DNA of 13,328 nucleotides. Origin: Phycisphaerales bacterium. Lineage in GTDB: Bacteria > Planctomycetota > Phycisphaerae > Phycisphaerales > UBA1924. The notes below the pieces were generated by a model, which had not been told where the DNA came from, did no database searches, and saw nothing but the letters and a program-made list of their open reading frames with translations. The position numbers were made by a program, and so were the translations under genes. Location of the stretch: positions 1-13,328 of the forward strand of contig SLFH01000204.1 in the NCBI GenBank assembly GCA_007124345.1, read 5' to 3'. Positions 1-6,661 of the stretch are shown here, in pieces (the stretch's first letter is position 1; every line of letters starts with the position of its first letter).

Positions 1-72
1 AGGCCCGAGCAGGAGAGCAGGCGATCAGGCGAACCCGCCACAGACGCCCGCAACCTGGACGCCGATCCCTGA
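1..72 (+). CDS. Possible C-terminal tail of an upstream gene (partial)
   Basis: Reading from base 1, the frame is open for 23 codons and stops at TGA 70-72. The encoded tail is polar and charged, ends in NLDADP, and resembles a disordered C-terminus rather than a recognisable domain. Other frames are also open here: the frame of xseA has no stop back to the left edge. This assignment is therefore a guess, based only on a stop codon placed where an upstream co-directional gene might end. No function can be given. Confidence 0.2.
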   Translation, partial: RPEQESRRSGEPATDARNLDADP

Positions 73-178
73 GCGCAGCGAAGGGTCGGGTCCGATCCTC
101 ATAGATCCACCTCCGCGCCTTCAATGCCCCGAACACGCACACCCAGCGCCCCGCGCCCAACTCCCCGCGCCCATTCCC

Positions 179-1741
179 ATGCCCCGCCTCCCCTTCAATC
201 CCGACAAGATGAAGTCCAAGGCCGACGCGCCCGCCGCCAAGGCCGAAGACGCCCCGCTCTCGGTCTCCGCGCTTGCCGCCAGGATCGAGGGCGCTCTGCG
301 CACGCTCCCGCCCAAGCTCCGCGTGGTGGGGGAGGTCAGCGGCTTCCGCGACCGCACGCACTGGTACTTCGACCTCAAGGACGCCGGCGCCGTCGTCAAC
401 TGCGTGATGTTCGCCTCGGCCGCCAAGCGGGCCGGGTACACACCCCGCGAGGGCGACGAGGTCGTCGTCTCGGGCCAGGTCGACTTCTACGCCAAGGGCG
501 GGCGTGTCTCGCTGATCGTCGGCACGATCCAGCCCGTCGGCGCCGGCCGCCTGGACCTCGCCTTCCGCCAACTCTGCGAAGAGCTCAAGGCCGAGGGCTG
601 GTTCGACGAGTCGCGCAAGAAGCCGTTGCCTGTGTTCCCGCGGAAGATCGCGATCGTCACCAGCCGCACGGGCGCTGCGCTGCAAGACATCATCGACACC
701 GCCCGCAGGCGCTGCCCGGCCGTGGAACTGCTGGTCTTCGATGTCCGCGTGCAGGGCGAGGGCTCGGCCCCCGAAGTCGCCGGCGCGATCCGCCTGCTCG
801 GCGAGAAGGGGCCGGCGATCGGCGTCGAAGCGATCATCGTCACCCGCGGCGGCGGCTCCATGGAAGACCTCTGGGCCTTCAACGAACGAGCCGTCGCCGA
901 GGCGATCGTCCGCTGCCCCCTCCCCGTCGTCGCGGCGATCGGTCACGAGACCGACACCACCATCGCCGAACTCGTCGCCGACCTCCGCTGCGCCACGCCC
1001 ACGCAGGCCGCGATGCGCCTGATCCCAGACAGCGAGGCGCTCGGACGCCAGCTCGACAGCCTCGCTCGCCGCATGGGCTCGGGCGTCGCCCGCCACCTCC
1101 AGACCGAGCGCCACCGCCTCGTCTCCGCATCCCGCCACCCCGTCCTCAGCGACCCGCGATCGATCATCGACCTCGCGTCCGAACGCCTCGACGCGCGAGC
1201 TCGGCGAGCCTCGGGCGCCGCCGCGCACCGACTCGCGTTCGCCCGCCGACGCCTCGACGCCCTCGCCCTCCGCCTGGAACGCCACCGCCCGGGTGTCCGC
1301 CATGCGCGGCTCGGCGCGAGGCTCGACCACCTCGCCGAGCGCCTCTCCGCCGCCGCGGCAAGACGCACACGCATCGACCTCCGCCCGCTCGAATCCCGCC
1401 TGCGCCAGGCGGTCCGGGCGGATCTGCGCGACCACCGCGTCAGGCTCGAAGGGCTGGAGCGCGAGCTCGAAGCCGTCGGCCCCGCCTCGGTCCTCCGCCG
1501 GGGTTACTCGTTCACTCGCCTCGCCGACGGGTCGGTCGTTCGCTCGGTCCAGCAGGCGACGCCCGGGGCCGAGCTGCGGACCACCGTCGCCGACGGCGAG
1601 TTCGCCTCGACTGTCACGGGCTCGGGATCAGAGCGTGCGGCGTCCCCAGGCCCCGCACCCTCCCCGCCCCGCCGACGCAGCGCCAGGCGCAAACGACGCG
1701 AAGACCCGGACCAGTTGGATCTTTTCGGACGCAACGGCTAG
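179..1741 (+). CDS. xseA: Exodeoxyribonuclease VII large subunit
   Basis: This is the catalytic large subunit of exonuclease VII, a cytoplasmic enzyme that degrades single-stranded DNA from both ends to short oligonucleotides. The 520-residue protein has the family layout. An N-terminal OB-fold covers about residues 27-120, with the signature VGEVSGF...HWYFDLKD at 50-68. The catalytic domain starts near 125 and contains RGGGSMEDLWAFNE (223-236) and GHETDTT (255-261). A long Arg/Ala-rich helical region follows, then the C-terminal RRGYSFTR block. Length is slightly above the usual 400-460 because of an N-terminal extension and a basic Pro/Arg-rich tail. The ATG at 179 is the first in-frame start, but the frame is open to the left edge. 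ATG 209 is an alternative, and neither has a clear ribosome binding site. xseB follows after 9 bases. Confidence 0.95.
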   Translation: MPRLPFNPDKMKSKADAPAAKAEDAPLSVSALAARIEGALRTLPPKLRVVGEVSGFRDRTHWYFDLKDAGAVVNCVMFASAAKRAGYTPREGDEVVVSGQVDFYAKGGRVSLIVGTIQPVGAGRLDLAFRQLCEELKAEGWFDESRKKPLPVFPRKIAIVTSRTGAALQDIIDTARRRCPAVELLVFDVRVQGEGSAPEVAGAIRLLGEKGPAIGVEAIIVTRGGGSMEDLWAFNERAVAEAIVRCPLPVVAAIGHETDTTIAELVADLRCATPTQAAMRLIPDSEALGRQLDSLARRMGSGVARHLQTERHRLVSASRHPVLSDPRSIIDLASERLDARARRASGAAAHRLAFARRRLDALALRLERHRPGVRHARLGARLDHLAERLSAAAARRTRIDLRPLESRLRQAVRADLRDHRVRLEGLERELEAVGPASVLRRGYSFTRLADGSVVRSVQQATPGAELRTTVADGEFASTVTGSGSERAASPGPAPSPPRRRSARRKRREDPDQLDLFGRNG

Positions 1742-1750
1742 ATTCGCAGC

Positions 1751-2044
1751 GTGCCCAAAGACCCCAAGCCAGCCCGCCCAGCCCCCGACGAGCCCGAACG
1801 CTTCGAGGACGCCCTCGACGAGATCGAGGCCATCATCGAGAAGATCGAGTCCGGCGAGTACGGGCTGGAGGAATCCATCGCGGCCTACGAAAGGGGCTCG
1901 GCCCTGCTCAAGAAGAGCCGCGAGATCCTCGACAAGGCCGAGCAACGCGTCTCGGAGATCAACGCCTCGCTGCTGAACCGGGCCGAAGCGTCCGATCTAG
2001 AGGCCGGCAAGGCCCCCCGAACCACGGACGCTCAGGACGCCTGA
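1751..2044 (+). CDS. xseB: Exodeoxyribonuclease VII small subunit
   Basis: This is the small helical subunit of exonuclease VII; several copies bind the helical region of XseA. The 97-residue product carries the family core at about residues 17-65: FEDALDEIEAIIEKIESGEY, then LEESIAAYERG and a helix with LLKKS and LDKAEQRV. That matches the usual pattern of two antiparallel helices. Proline-rich residues 1-14 and a polar tail after about 75 are extra. The start is GTG at 1751, nine bases after the xseA stop, so the two subunits are probably co-translated from one mRNA. The next gene begins 28 bases downstream and may share the transcript. Confidence 0.93.
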   Translation: MPKDPKPARPAPDEPERFEDALDEIEAIIEKIESGEYGLEESIAAYERGSALLKKSREILDKAEQRVSEINASLLNRAEASDLEAGKAPRTTDAQDA

Positions 2045-2072
2045 ACAGGGTGGTCCGGCAGGAAGCCGCTCG

Positions 2073-3716
2073 ATGACCCTGGCGATGCAGGACTACCGCC
2101 TCTATCAGCTCCTCGCGGACGGCACCCTCCTGCTGTTCATGTTCGCCTTCGGCGGGTGTGTCGGCTCGCTGATCAATGTGCTCGTCTACCGGATGCCCCG
2201 CGGCATGGGCGTGGTCACCCCCGCCTCGCGATGCCCGGCCTGCGCCACCCGCCTGACCTGGCGCGAGAACATCCCCGTCTTCGGGTGGATCTTTCTCCGG
2301 GGCCGCTGCCGCTTCTGCAAGGTGAAGATCTCGCCGGAGTACATGCTCGTCGAGCTCTTCTGCGCCCTGCTGTTCGTGAGCCTGTACCTGCTCTACTACA
2401 CCCTGCCCCAGCAGTACACCATCAGCATCGAGTGGCTCGGGGTCGACTGGCAGTCGGTGCACCCGGCGTGGGCGAGCAACGGCTTTGCGCGCACATGGCC
2501 GTTGTTCGTCATGACGCTGATCCTCGTCGGCTCCTTGGTCGCGATGACGCTGGTCGACGCCAAGACCTTCATGATCCCGCTGAAGCTCGCCTGGGCGCCC
2601 GCGATCGTCGCGATCCTCGCCCACCCGGCGCAGGTCTTCCTCGTCGAGTACCGCCCCGGCGTCTGGCGCTGGGCGATGGGCTGGTCGTACGCGATCCCCA
2701 CGCCCGGGCCCTACGGCTGGGGCTGGGTCGGGCTCTCGATCGGGGCTGTGCTCGGCATGGGTGTCGGGCTGCTGCTGATCCGGACCGGCCTGATCCGGCG
2801 CAGCTTCGAGGACTACGAGCAGTGGGAGCGCGAGTCGTTCCCCGACACTTCTGAGCCGAAGAACCACGACTGCGTCTTCGGGGCGATCGAGGCAGCGACC
2901 ACCGAAGACGATCTCGGCCCGCCCCCCGTCGGCGACCGGCGGTACATCGACCTGCCCAGGGTCGGTCTGTTCGCGGCGGTCGTGCTCGTCTGCGCCGTGC
3001 TGGGCGGGTTGCTGACCCCCTCGGGCGTGATCCCGGCGATCGGGGTTGGAGTGGGGCTGGTGGTCGGGCCGGTTCTGGCGGCGGTCGTCGGGCGGGCCGT
3101 CTTCGGCCCCGCGGGCCAAACGAAAGACGAGCCGTCAGAGACCGAGCAGGCCAAGGGCGTGGGGGAAGACCCCGAACTCTGGCTGCAATACCCCCACGCG
3201 CGGCGCGAGATGATCCGCGAGCTGGCCTTCCTCGCCCCCGCGGCCCTGCTGGGCTTCCTGGGGTGGAAACTCGCGGACTGGTACGGGGGGCCCTGGAGTT
3301 ACGACCAGATCACCGCCTCGATGGTCCCGGCCAAGGAGGTCCCGCTCTGGCTGCATGTCATCGCTGGGGTGTTTCTGGGCTACCTCGTGGGTGGGGCGGT
3401 GGTCTGGGCGGTGCGGATCGCCGGGTCGCTGGCGTTCGGCAAGGAGGCGATGGGCCTGGGCGATGTGCACCTGATGGCGGCGGTGGGGGCGTGCCTGGGG
3501 TGGATCCATCCGGTGCTGGCGTTCTTCGCCGCGGCGTTTGTGGCCCTGTACATCGAGGTGCTGGCGCGGGTGATCTGGGGTGGCAGCCGGCGGGCGATGC
3601 CCTTCGGTCCGGCCCTGGCGATCGCGACGGTGCTGCTGATCTTCTTCCGGCCAGGGATGGAGACGCTGATCGACGCATGGTTGTTCGGGGGGCGAGGCGC
3701 GTTCCGCATGCCCTGA
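2073..3716 (+). CDS. Type IV prepilin peptidase, A24 family, with a large internal insertion
   Basis: This is an inner-membrane aspartic protease of the PilD/GspO/TcpJ type that cleaves the leader of type IV pilin-like or type II secretion proteins. The N-terminal DiS_P_DiS-type domain is intact: GSLINVLVYRMPRG (31-44), two CxxC pairs (C54/C57 and C79/C82) and ENIPVFGW (65-72). The catalytic aspartates are D162 (TLVDAKTFMIP) and D464 in MGLGDVHL, followed by the C-terminal MPFGPALA block. Typical enzymes are 230-290 residues with about 60 between the aspartates; here the gap is about 300. The extra segment includes hydrophobic stretches, an acidic loop at 245-292 and a charged loop at 347-385. 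AGGAAG (2060-2065) lies 7 bases before the ATG. No pilin gene is nearby, so whether it serves pili or secretion is unknown. Confidence 0.9.
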   Translation: MTLAMQDYRLYQLLADGTLLLFMFAFGGCVGSLINVLVYRMPRGMGVVTPASRCPACATRLTWRENIPVFGWIFLRGRCRFCKVKISPEYMLVELFCALLFVSLYLLYYTLPQQYTISIEWLGVDWQSVHPAWASNGFARTWPLFVMTLILVGSLVAMTLVDAKTFMIPLKLAWAPAIVAILAHPAQVFLVEYRPGVWRWAMGWSYAIPTPGPYGWGWVGLSIGAVLGMGVGLLLIRTGLIRRSFEDYEQWERESFPDTSEPKNHDCVFGAIEAATTEDDLGPPPVGDRRYIDLPRVGLFAAVVLVCAVLGGLLTPSGVIPAIGVGVGLVVGPVLAAVVGRAVFGPAGQTKDEPSETEQAKGVGEDPELWLQYPHARREMIRELAFLAPAALLGFLGWKLADWYGGPWSYDQITASMVPAKEVPLWLHVIAGVFLGYLVGGAVVWAVRIAGSLAFGKEAMGLGDVHLMAAVGACLGWIHPVLAFFAAAFVALYIEVLARVIWGGSRRAMPFGPALAIATVLLIFFRPGMETLIDAWLFGGRGAFRMP

Positions 3717-3733
3717 CCCCGACGCGTTCGGGG
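3717..3733 (+). terminator. Weak stem-loop just after the prepilin peptidase stop
   Basis: CCCCGA (3717-3722) and TCGGGG (3728-3733) form a 6-bp stem with a 5-base loop, directly after the TGA. No T tract follows, so it is at best a weak or factor-assisted terminator or an mRNA 3'-end stabiliser. Confidence 0.3.
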
Positions 3734-3761
3734 GCGTGTGCCTGCGTAATTTGCGGATCGG

Positions 3762-3782
3762 GCTGTCGGCTCCGCCGACGGC
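3762..3782 (+). terminator. GC-rich stem-loop in the prepilin peptidase-ompA gap
   Basis: GCTGTCGGC (3762-3770) pairs with GCCGACGGC (3774-3782) around a TCC loop, giving nine pairs including one G-T wobble. The downstream sequence is GGGGTTGTC rather than a T run. It may separate the xseAB-peptidase transcript from the lipoprotein gene, but termination is not certain. Confidence 0.3.
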
Positions 3783-3887
3783 GGGGTTGTCATCGCCATA
3801 CATTCTGCACCACCGAGGCGGCTCGGACCGGGCGATGGATGCCCGGCGCCGCGGTGATGGCATTGCAAGCGTGAATGGAGGCGCGTG

Positions 3888-4598
3888 ATGATGGGTTCGT
3901 TGCTGCGGGGCGGTTTCGGCCGCGTGGTGCTGCTGGTGGGCATGGCCGCATTTCTCGGGGGTTGCGCCAGCGACCTGCAGAAGCGTTACGACCTGGCGAT
4001 CGACGAGAACGAAGAGCTCCGCCGGCGGGTGATCGCCAGCGACTCGGCGCGTGAATCGCTCGAGGTCGAGAGCCGCAGGCTCCGCGAGGAGAACCAGCGC
4101 CTCGACCGAACCAACACCGAGCTCTCCCAGGCGCTCCGCGAGATCTCCGGCGAGATGGAGAAGATGGGTCGCGGCGGCGTGCTGGCGTCCAACCAGCCCG
4201 ACCTCGGCCAGATGCCCTCGGGCGTCTCGGTCACCACCAGGGGCACCGATGTCGTCATCGGCGTGGCGGGGGATGTGCTCTTCGCTCCGGGTCAGGCGAC
4301 GGTCCGCAACGAGGCCCGTTCCACGCTCGACCGCGTCGCCAGCGTCATCCGCCAGCGATATCCGAATAACACCATCCGCGTCGAAGGGCACACCGATTCC
4401 GACCCGATCCGACGCTCGGGCTGGAAGTCCAACGACCACCTCGGCGCCGAACGGGCGATCACGGTCCAGCAGTACCTGATCGACCGCGGCGTGCCGCGCG
4501 ACCGGATCTACTCCGCCTCGTTCGGCCCGACCCGCCCGCGCGGGACCAAGGCCGAGAGCCGTCGCGTCGAGATCGTCGTGCTCGGCCCCGGCCAGTAA
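3888..4598 (+). CDS. OmpA-domain outer-membrane lipoprotein (Pal/MotB-like C-terminus)
   Basis: This is an exported lipoprotein predicted to anchor the outer membrane to peptidoglycan. The 236-residue product begins with a basic, hydrophobic signal peptide ending in a lipobox (LGGC, C26). A heptad-rich, charged coiled-coil follows at about 29-93. An OmpA C-terminal domain spans about 118-233 with VEGHTDSDP (165-173), GAERA (186-190) and RRVEI (225-229), the elements that bind diaminopimelate in this family. The coiled-coil spacer resembles other Planctomycete-style OmpA lipoproteins more than short Pal. The frame begins at GTG 3885, but GGAGG (3877-3881) is spaced 6 bases from ATG 3888 and 9 from ATG 3891, so I chose 3888. 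No tol genes are adjacent, and a terminator follows, so it is probably monocistronic. Confidence 0.85.
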   Translation: MMGSLLRGGFGRVVLLVGMAAFLGGCASDLQKRYDLAIDENEELRRRVIASDSARESLEVESRRLREENQRLDRTNTELSQALREISGEMEKMGRGGVLASNQPDLGQMPSGVSVTTRGTDVVIGVAGDVLFAPGQATVRNEARSTLDRVASVIRQRYPNNTIRVEGHTDSDPIRRSGWKSNDHLGAERAITVQQYLIDRGVPRDRIYSASFGPTRPRGTKAESRRVEIVVLGPGQ

Positions 4599-4628
4599 GG
4601 CGATACCGCAATCTTGAATCCCCAAACG

Positions 4629-4664
4629 CCGGGGCGGCTCTGAAGCCGCCCCGGTTGTCGTTTT
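4629..4664 (+). terminator. Intrinsic terminator after the OmpA lipoprotein gene
   Basis: A perfect 11-bp stem, CCGGGGCGGCT (4629-4639) with AGCCGCCCCGG (4644-4654), closes a CTGA loop and is followed by TTGTCGTTTT. It lies 31 bases after the stop codon and isolates this gene from the FAS1 gene. Confidence 0.85.
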
Positions 4665-4684
4665 GCGTCTCTCTGTCGCGAGCT

Positions 4685-4710
4685 GCATCCGGGTGCACCG
4701 GGGGCCGAAA
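4685..4710 (+). promoter_or_regulatory. Candidate ECF-type promoter upstream of the FAS1 gene
   Basis: GCATCC (4685-4690) and CCGAAA (4705-4710), separated by 14 bases, resemble the CCATCC / CCGAAT elements that I recall for mycobacterial SigK. A similar arrangement lies upstream of the sigma gene here. The spacer is shorter than in the second copy (16), and such short motifs arise easily by chance in GC-rich DNA, so this is only a candidate. Confidence 0.15.
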
Positions 4711-4761
4711 GCGTTTGCACGACCGGTGAGCAAACCGGTTCGGGCGTGAACCGCGGGGCGA

Positions 4762-4777
4762 GTGGCCTTCCGGCCAC
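4762..4777. repeat. Short perfect inverted repeat upstream of the FAS1 gene
   Basis: GTGGCC (4762-4767) and GGCCAC (4772-4777) surround TTCC. It sits 68 bases before the FAS1 start codon, in the presumed 5' leader or promoter. It could be an operator half-site pair or a small mRNA hairpin; the sequence alone does not decide. Confidence 0.3.
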
Positions 4778-4845
4778 GCCCGACTCAAACAACTCCGGAC
4801 GGCCAGTGTGAACAGGCGCCGGAGACGAACGCAAGGAGATTGATC

Positions 4846-5844
4846 ATGAAGAACCGTGTTATGACGGGGGCTATGGCTGCGCTTGGAACGATGCTTGTTG
4901 CAGGGACAGCGTCCGCCCAGTGCGGCGGTGAGAGCGTCGCGAATCAGAACGACGCACGCGTCGTCACCGCTTCGATGACCCAGCAGTACAGCCGCGACGC
5001 CGACGAGCGCCGCCCCGACATCCTGCAGACCGCCCGGGCCGCCGGCTCGTTCGGCACGCTGCTCGCGGCGATCGACGCCGCGGAACTGTCGGAGATCCTC
5101 CGAGGCGAGGGGCCCTTCACCGTTTTCGCCCCGACCGACGAGGCGTTCCGCAAGCTGCCCAGCGGCACGGTCGAGGCCCTGCTGCAGCCTGAGAACCGCG
5201 ACAAGCTCGTCGCGATCCTGACTTACCATGTCGTTCCCGCTCGGGCCAACGCCGAGACCGTTGTCGGCGCCCCGGCGCACAAGAGCGTCAACGGCCAGCG
5301 GATCACTGTCGAGTCGACCAACGGTCGCGTCCGTGTCGGCAACGACCGCACCCGGGCCACCGTCACCGCGACGGACATCCTGGCCTCCAACGGCGTGATC
5401 CATGTCATCGACACCGTGATCCTGCCGCAGACGAACAACATCGTCGAGGTGGCGCAGGAGGCCGGTTCGTTCTCGACGCTCCTGGCCGCGGCCGAGGCGG
5501 CGGGCCTTGTGAAGGTGCTTGTTGGCGAAGGGCCCTACACCATCTTCGCTCCGACCGACGAGGCGTTCCGCAAGCTGCCCAGCGGGACGGTCGACTCGCT
5601 GCTGCTTGAGGAGAACCGCGACCAGCTCGCGTCGATCCTGAAGTACCATGTCGTCGCGGGCCGCGTCTACAGCAACGAGGCCCTCGAGGCCGGCCGGGCC
5701 GAGACCGTGCAGGGCGGGGAGATCCGCATCCGCAGCCGCTACAACCGCGTCATGGTCAACGACGCCCGCGTCGTGAATGCGGACATCGAGGCGAGCAACG
5801 GCGTCATCCATGTGATCGACACCGTGATCCTGCCCGGTAACTAA
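4846..5844 (+). CDS. Secreted protein with two FAS1 (fasciclin) domains
   Basis: This is an exported protein of 332 residues. A Sec signal peptide (MKNRVMTG..., hydrophobic core to about 20) ends at TASA/Q24. Two FAS1 domains follow at about 58-194 and 198-330. Each has the H1 motif (TVFAPTDEAF at 92-101, TIFAPTDEAF at 232-241), a central YHVV (127-130, 267-270) and the H2 motif SNGVIHVIDTVILP near its end. FAS1 domains mediate adhesion or surface binding in bacteria and eukaryotes; the ligand here is unknown. The start is fixed by AAGGAG (4833-4838), 7 bases before ATG 4846; the longer frame from 4762 lacks such support and would hide the signal peptide. Terminators on both sides indicate a single-gene transcript. 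The next genes encode an ECF sigma factor and an RskA-like anti-sigma factor. Confidence 0.92.
   Translation: MKNRVMTGAMAALGTMLVAGTASAQCGGESVANQNDARVVTASMTQQYSRDADERRPDILQTARAAGSFGTLLAAIDAAELSEILRGEGPFTVFAPTDEAFRKLPSGTVEALLQPENRDKLVAILTYHVVPARANAETVVGAPAHKSVNGQRITVESTNGRVRVGNDRTRATVTATDILASNGVIHVIDTVILPQTNNIVEVAQEAGSFSTLLAAAEAAGLVKVLVGEGPYTIFAPTDEAFRKLPSGTVDSLLLEENRDQLASILKYHVVAGRVYSNEALEAGRAETVQGGEIRIRSRYNRVMVNDARVVNADIEASNGVIHVIDTVILPGN
5131..5165 (+). repeat. FAS1 internal DNA repeat, copy 1
   Basis: This 35-base stretch encoding the PTDEAFRKLPSG region is identical to 5551-5585, exactly 420 bases downstream. With one mismatch, the match continues to 5174. Confidence 0.9.
5551..5585 (+). 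repeat. FAS1 internal DNA repeat, copy 2
   Basis: Second copy of the 35-base identity with 5131-5165, in the equivalent place of the second FAS1 domain. A further pair, 5389-5426 and 5797-5834 (H2 motif), matches with two differences over 38 bases but at an offset of 408. Confidence 0.9.
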
Positions 5845-5887
5845 CCCCGAGGGCGGCAAGCAAAGGCGACGCATCCATCTCCTCTGG

Positions 5888-5922
5888 CAGCCGGGCGCCC
5901 CACGGCGCCCGGTTGTTTTTTT
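5888..5922 (+). terminator. Strong intrinsic terminator after the FAS1 gene
   Basis: CAGCCGGGCGCC (5888-5899) pairs with GGCGCCCGGTTG (5904-5915) around CCAC, including one G-T wobble, and is followed directly by seven T residues (5916-5922). It separates the FAS1 gene from the sigma factor operon. Confidence 0.93.
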
Positions 5923-5929
5923 AAGCGGG

Positions 5930-5957
5930 GCATCCGACGCACCCGTCCGTTGCGAAC
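5930..5957 (+). promoter_or_regulatory. Candidate ECF-type promoter upstream of the sigma gene
   Basis: GCATCC (5930-5935) is followed after 16 bases by GCGAAC (5952-5957). It resembles the arrangement upstream of the FAS1 gene and could allow autoregulation by the encoded sigma factor. The match is short and unproven. Confidence 0.17.
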
Positions 5958-6049
5958 TCTCTGGCGAGATCCCCTCCATGTCGTGCGTTCTGCAATCAAA
6001 CAAGTTCTTGGAAACAGTCTCCGGCGTGGTGGGCAACCGCCATCGACGC

Positions 6050-6055
6050 TACGAT
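6050..6055 (+). promoter_or_regulatory. Candidate -10 element TACGAT for a leaderless sigma-gene transcript
   Basis: TACGAT matches TATAAT at four positions and ends 6 bases before GTG 6062, so a transcript started here would begin at or next to the start codon. No Shine-Dalgarno sequence precedes the GTG, and no convincing -35 is present. The same octamer TACGATCG occurs at the same distance before def. Confidence 0.35.
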
Positions 6056-6061
6056 CGTTGC

Positions 6062-6661
6062 GTGGAAGGCGGGAAGAAAAACAACCCTGCGGCTGAGATT
6101 TCGGCCGAAGCGCCGGGCATCCTCCAGCGTGTCGCTTCGGGCGAGCCCGCGGCCGTCCGCGAGTGCCTTGACCGGTTCGGGGGGCTGGTCTGGTCGCTGG
6201 CCCGGCGCCTGACGCCGACCGCCTCTGAGGCCGAGGACGCCGTCCAGGAGATCTTCATCGATGTCTGGAAGAGCTCTGGGCGGTACGACCCCTCGATCGC
6301 ATCGGAGACCGCCTTTGTCGCGATGATCGCGCGTCGGCGTCTGATCGACCGCCAACGCCGCGCGGGGCGACGCCCCAACGAGGAGCAGGTGCCCGACGGC
6401 GCCGCGTCATCCGTCTCCGCCCCCGAGGACCGCGCTTCGACCTCCGACGACGTCGGCCGGGTTTCCGAGGCGTTCGACCAGCTCAGCGACGAGCAGCAGC
6501 GGGTGCTCCGCCTGTCGATCCACCAGGGGCTCTCGCACGAGAAGATCTCCAGGGCGACCGGCCTGCCCCTGGGCACCGTCAAGACCCACGCCAGGCGCGG
6601 GCTCATCAAGCTCCGCGAACTGCTCGCCGCGACGCCCGAGGCGAAGGGGGGCGCGTCGTGA
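6062..6661 (+). CDS. ECF-type RNA polymerase sigma factor (SigK-like)
   Basis: This is an extracytoplasmic-function sigma factor, expected to direct RNA polymerase to a small regulon when released from its anti-sigma partner. From GTG 6062 it has 199 residues, the normal ECF size. Region 2 lies at about 33-101, including EAEDAVQEIFIDVW (56-69) and ARRRLIDRQRR (90-100). A disordered linker covers about 102-132. Region 4 lies at about 136-188, with LSDEQQRVLRLS and the helix-turn-helix around GLPLGTVKTHARRG (167-180). The GLPLGTVKTHARRGL block is typical of SigK-like ECFs paired with RskA-type anti-sigmas. The frame extends back to ATG 5978, but those 28 residues look unlike an ECF N-terminus and neither start has a ribosome binding site. 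The gene overlaps the next by 4 bases (GTGA). Confidence 0.88.
   Translation: MEGGKKNNPAAEISAEAPGILQRVASGEPAAVRECLDRFGGLVWSLARRLTPTASEAEDAVQEIFIDVWKSSGRYDPSIASETAFVAMIARRRLIDRQRRAGRRPNEEQVPDGAASSVSAPEDRASTSDDVGRVSEAFDQLSDEQQRVLRLSIHQGLSHEKISRATGLPLGTVKTHARRGLIKLRELLAATPEAKGGAS

Noticed and set aside
68..94. Imperfect hairpin around GAGCGCAGCG upstream of xseA as a terminator
   Set aside because: The stem contains mismatches and there is no T tract; it may be part of a common intergenic repeat but nothing here proves that.
124..2076. 650-residue open frame overlapping xseA and xseB
   Set aside because: Its translation is extremely rich in Arg and Pro, as expected for a shifted frame of GC-rich coding DNA, and the overlapped frames have clear exonuclease VII motifs.
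3135..4733. 532-residue minus-strand open frame over the prepilin peptidase end and the lipoprotein
   Set aside because: It runs antisense to two well-supported genes, crosses both intergenic gaps and a terminator, and has no recognisable domain.
4459..6036. 525-residue minus-strand open frame across the FAS1 gene
   Set aside because: It is the antisense of the two FAS1 domains; its apparent internal repeats simply mirror them.
5978..6061. Longer N-terminus for the sigma factor from ATG 5978
   Set aside because: The 28 extra residues do not resemble ECF N-termini and there is no ribosome binding site; they would also overlap the TACGAT promoter candidate. It is not fully excluded.
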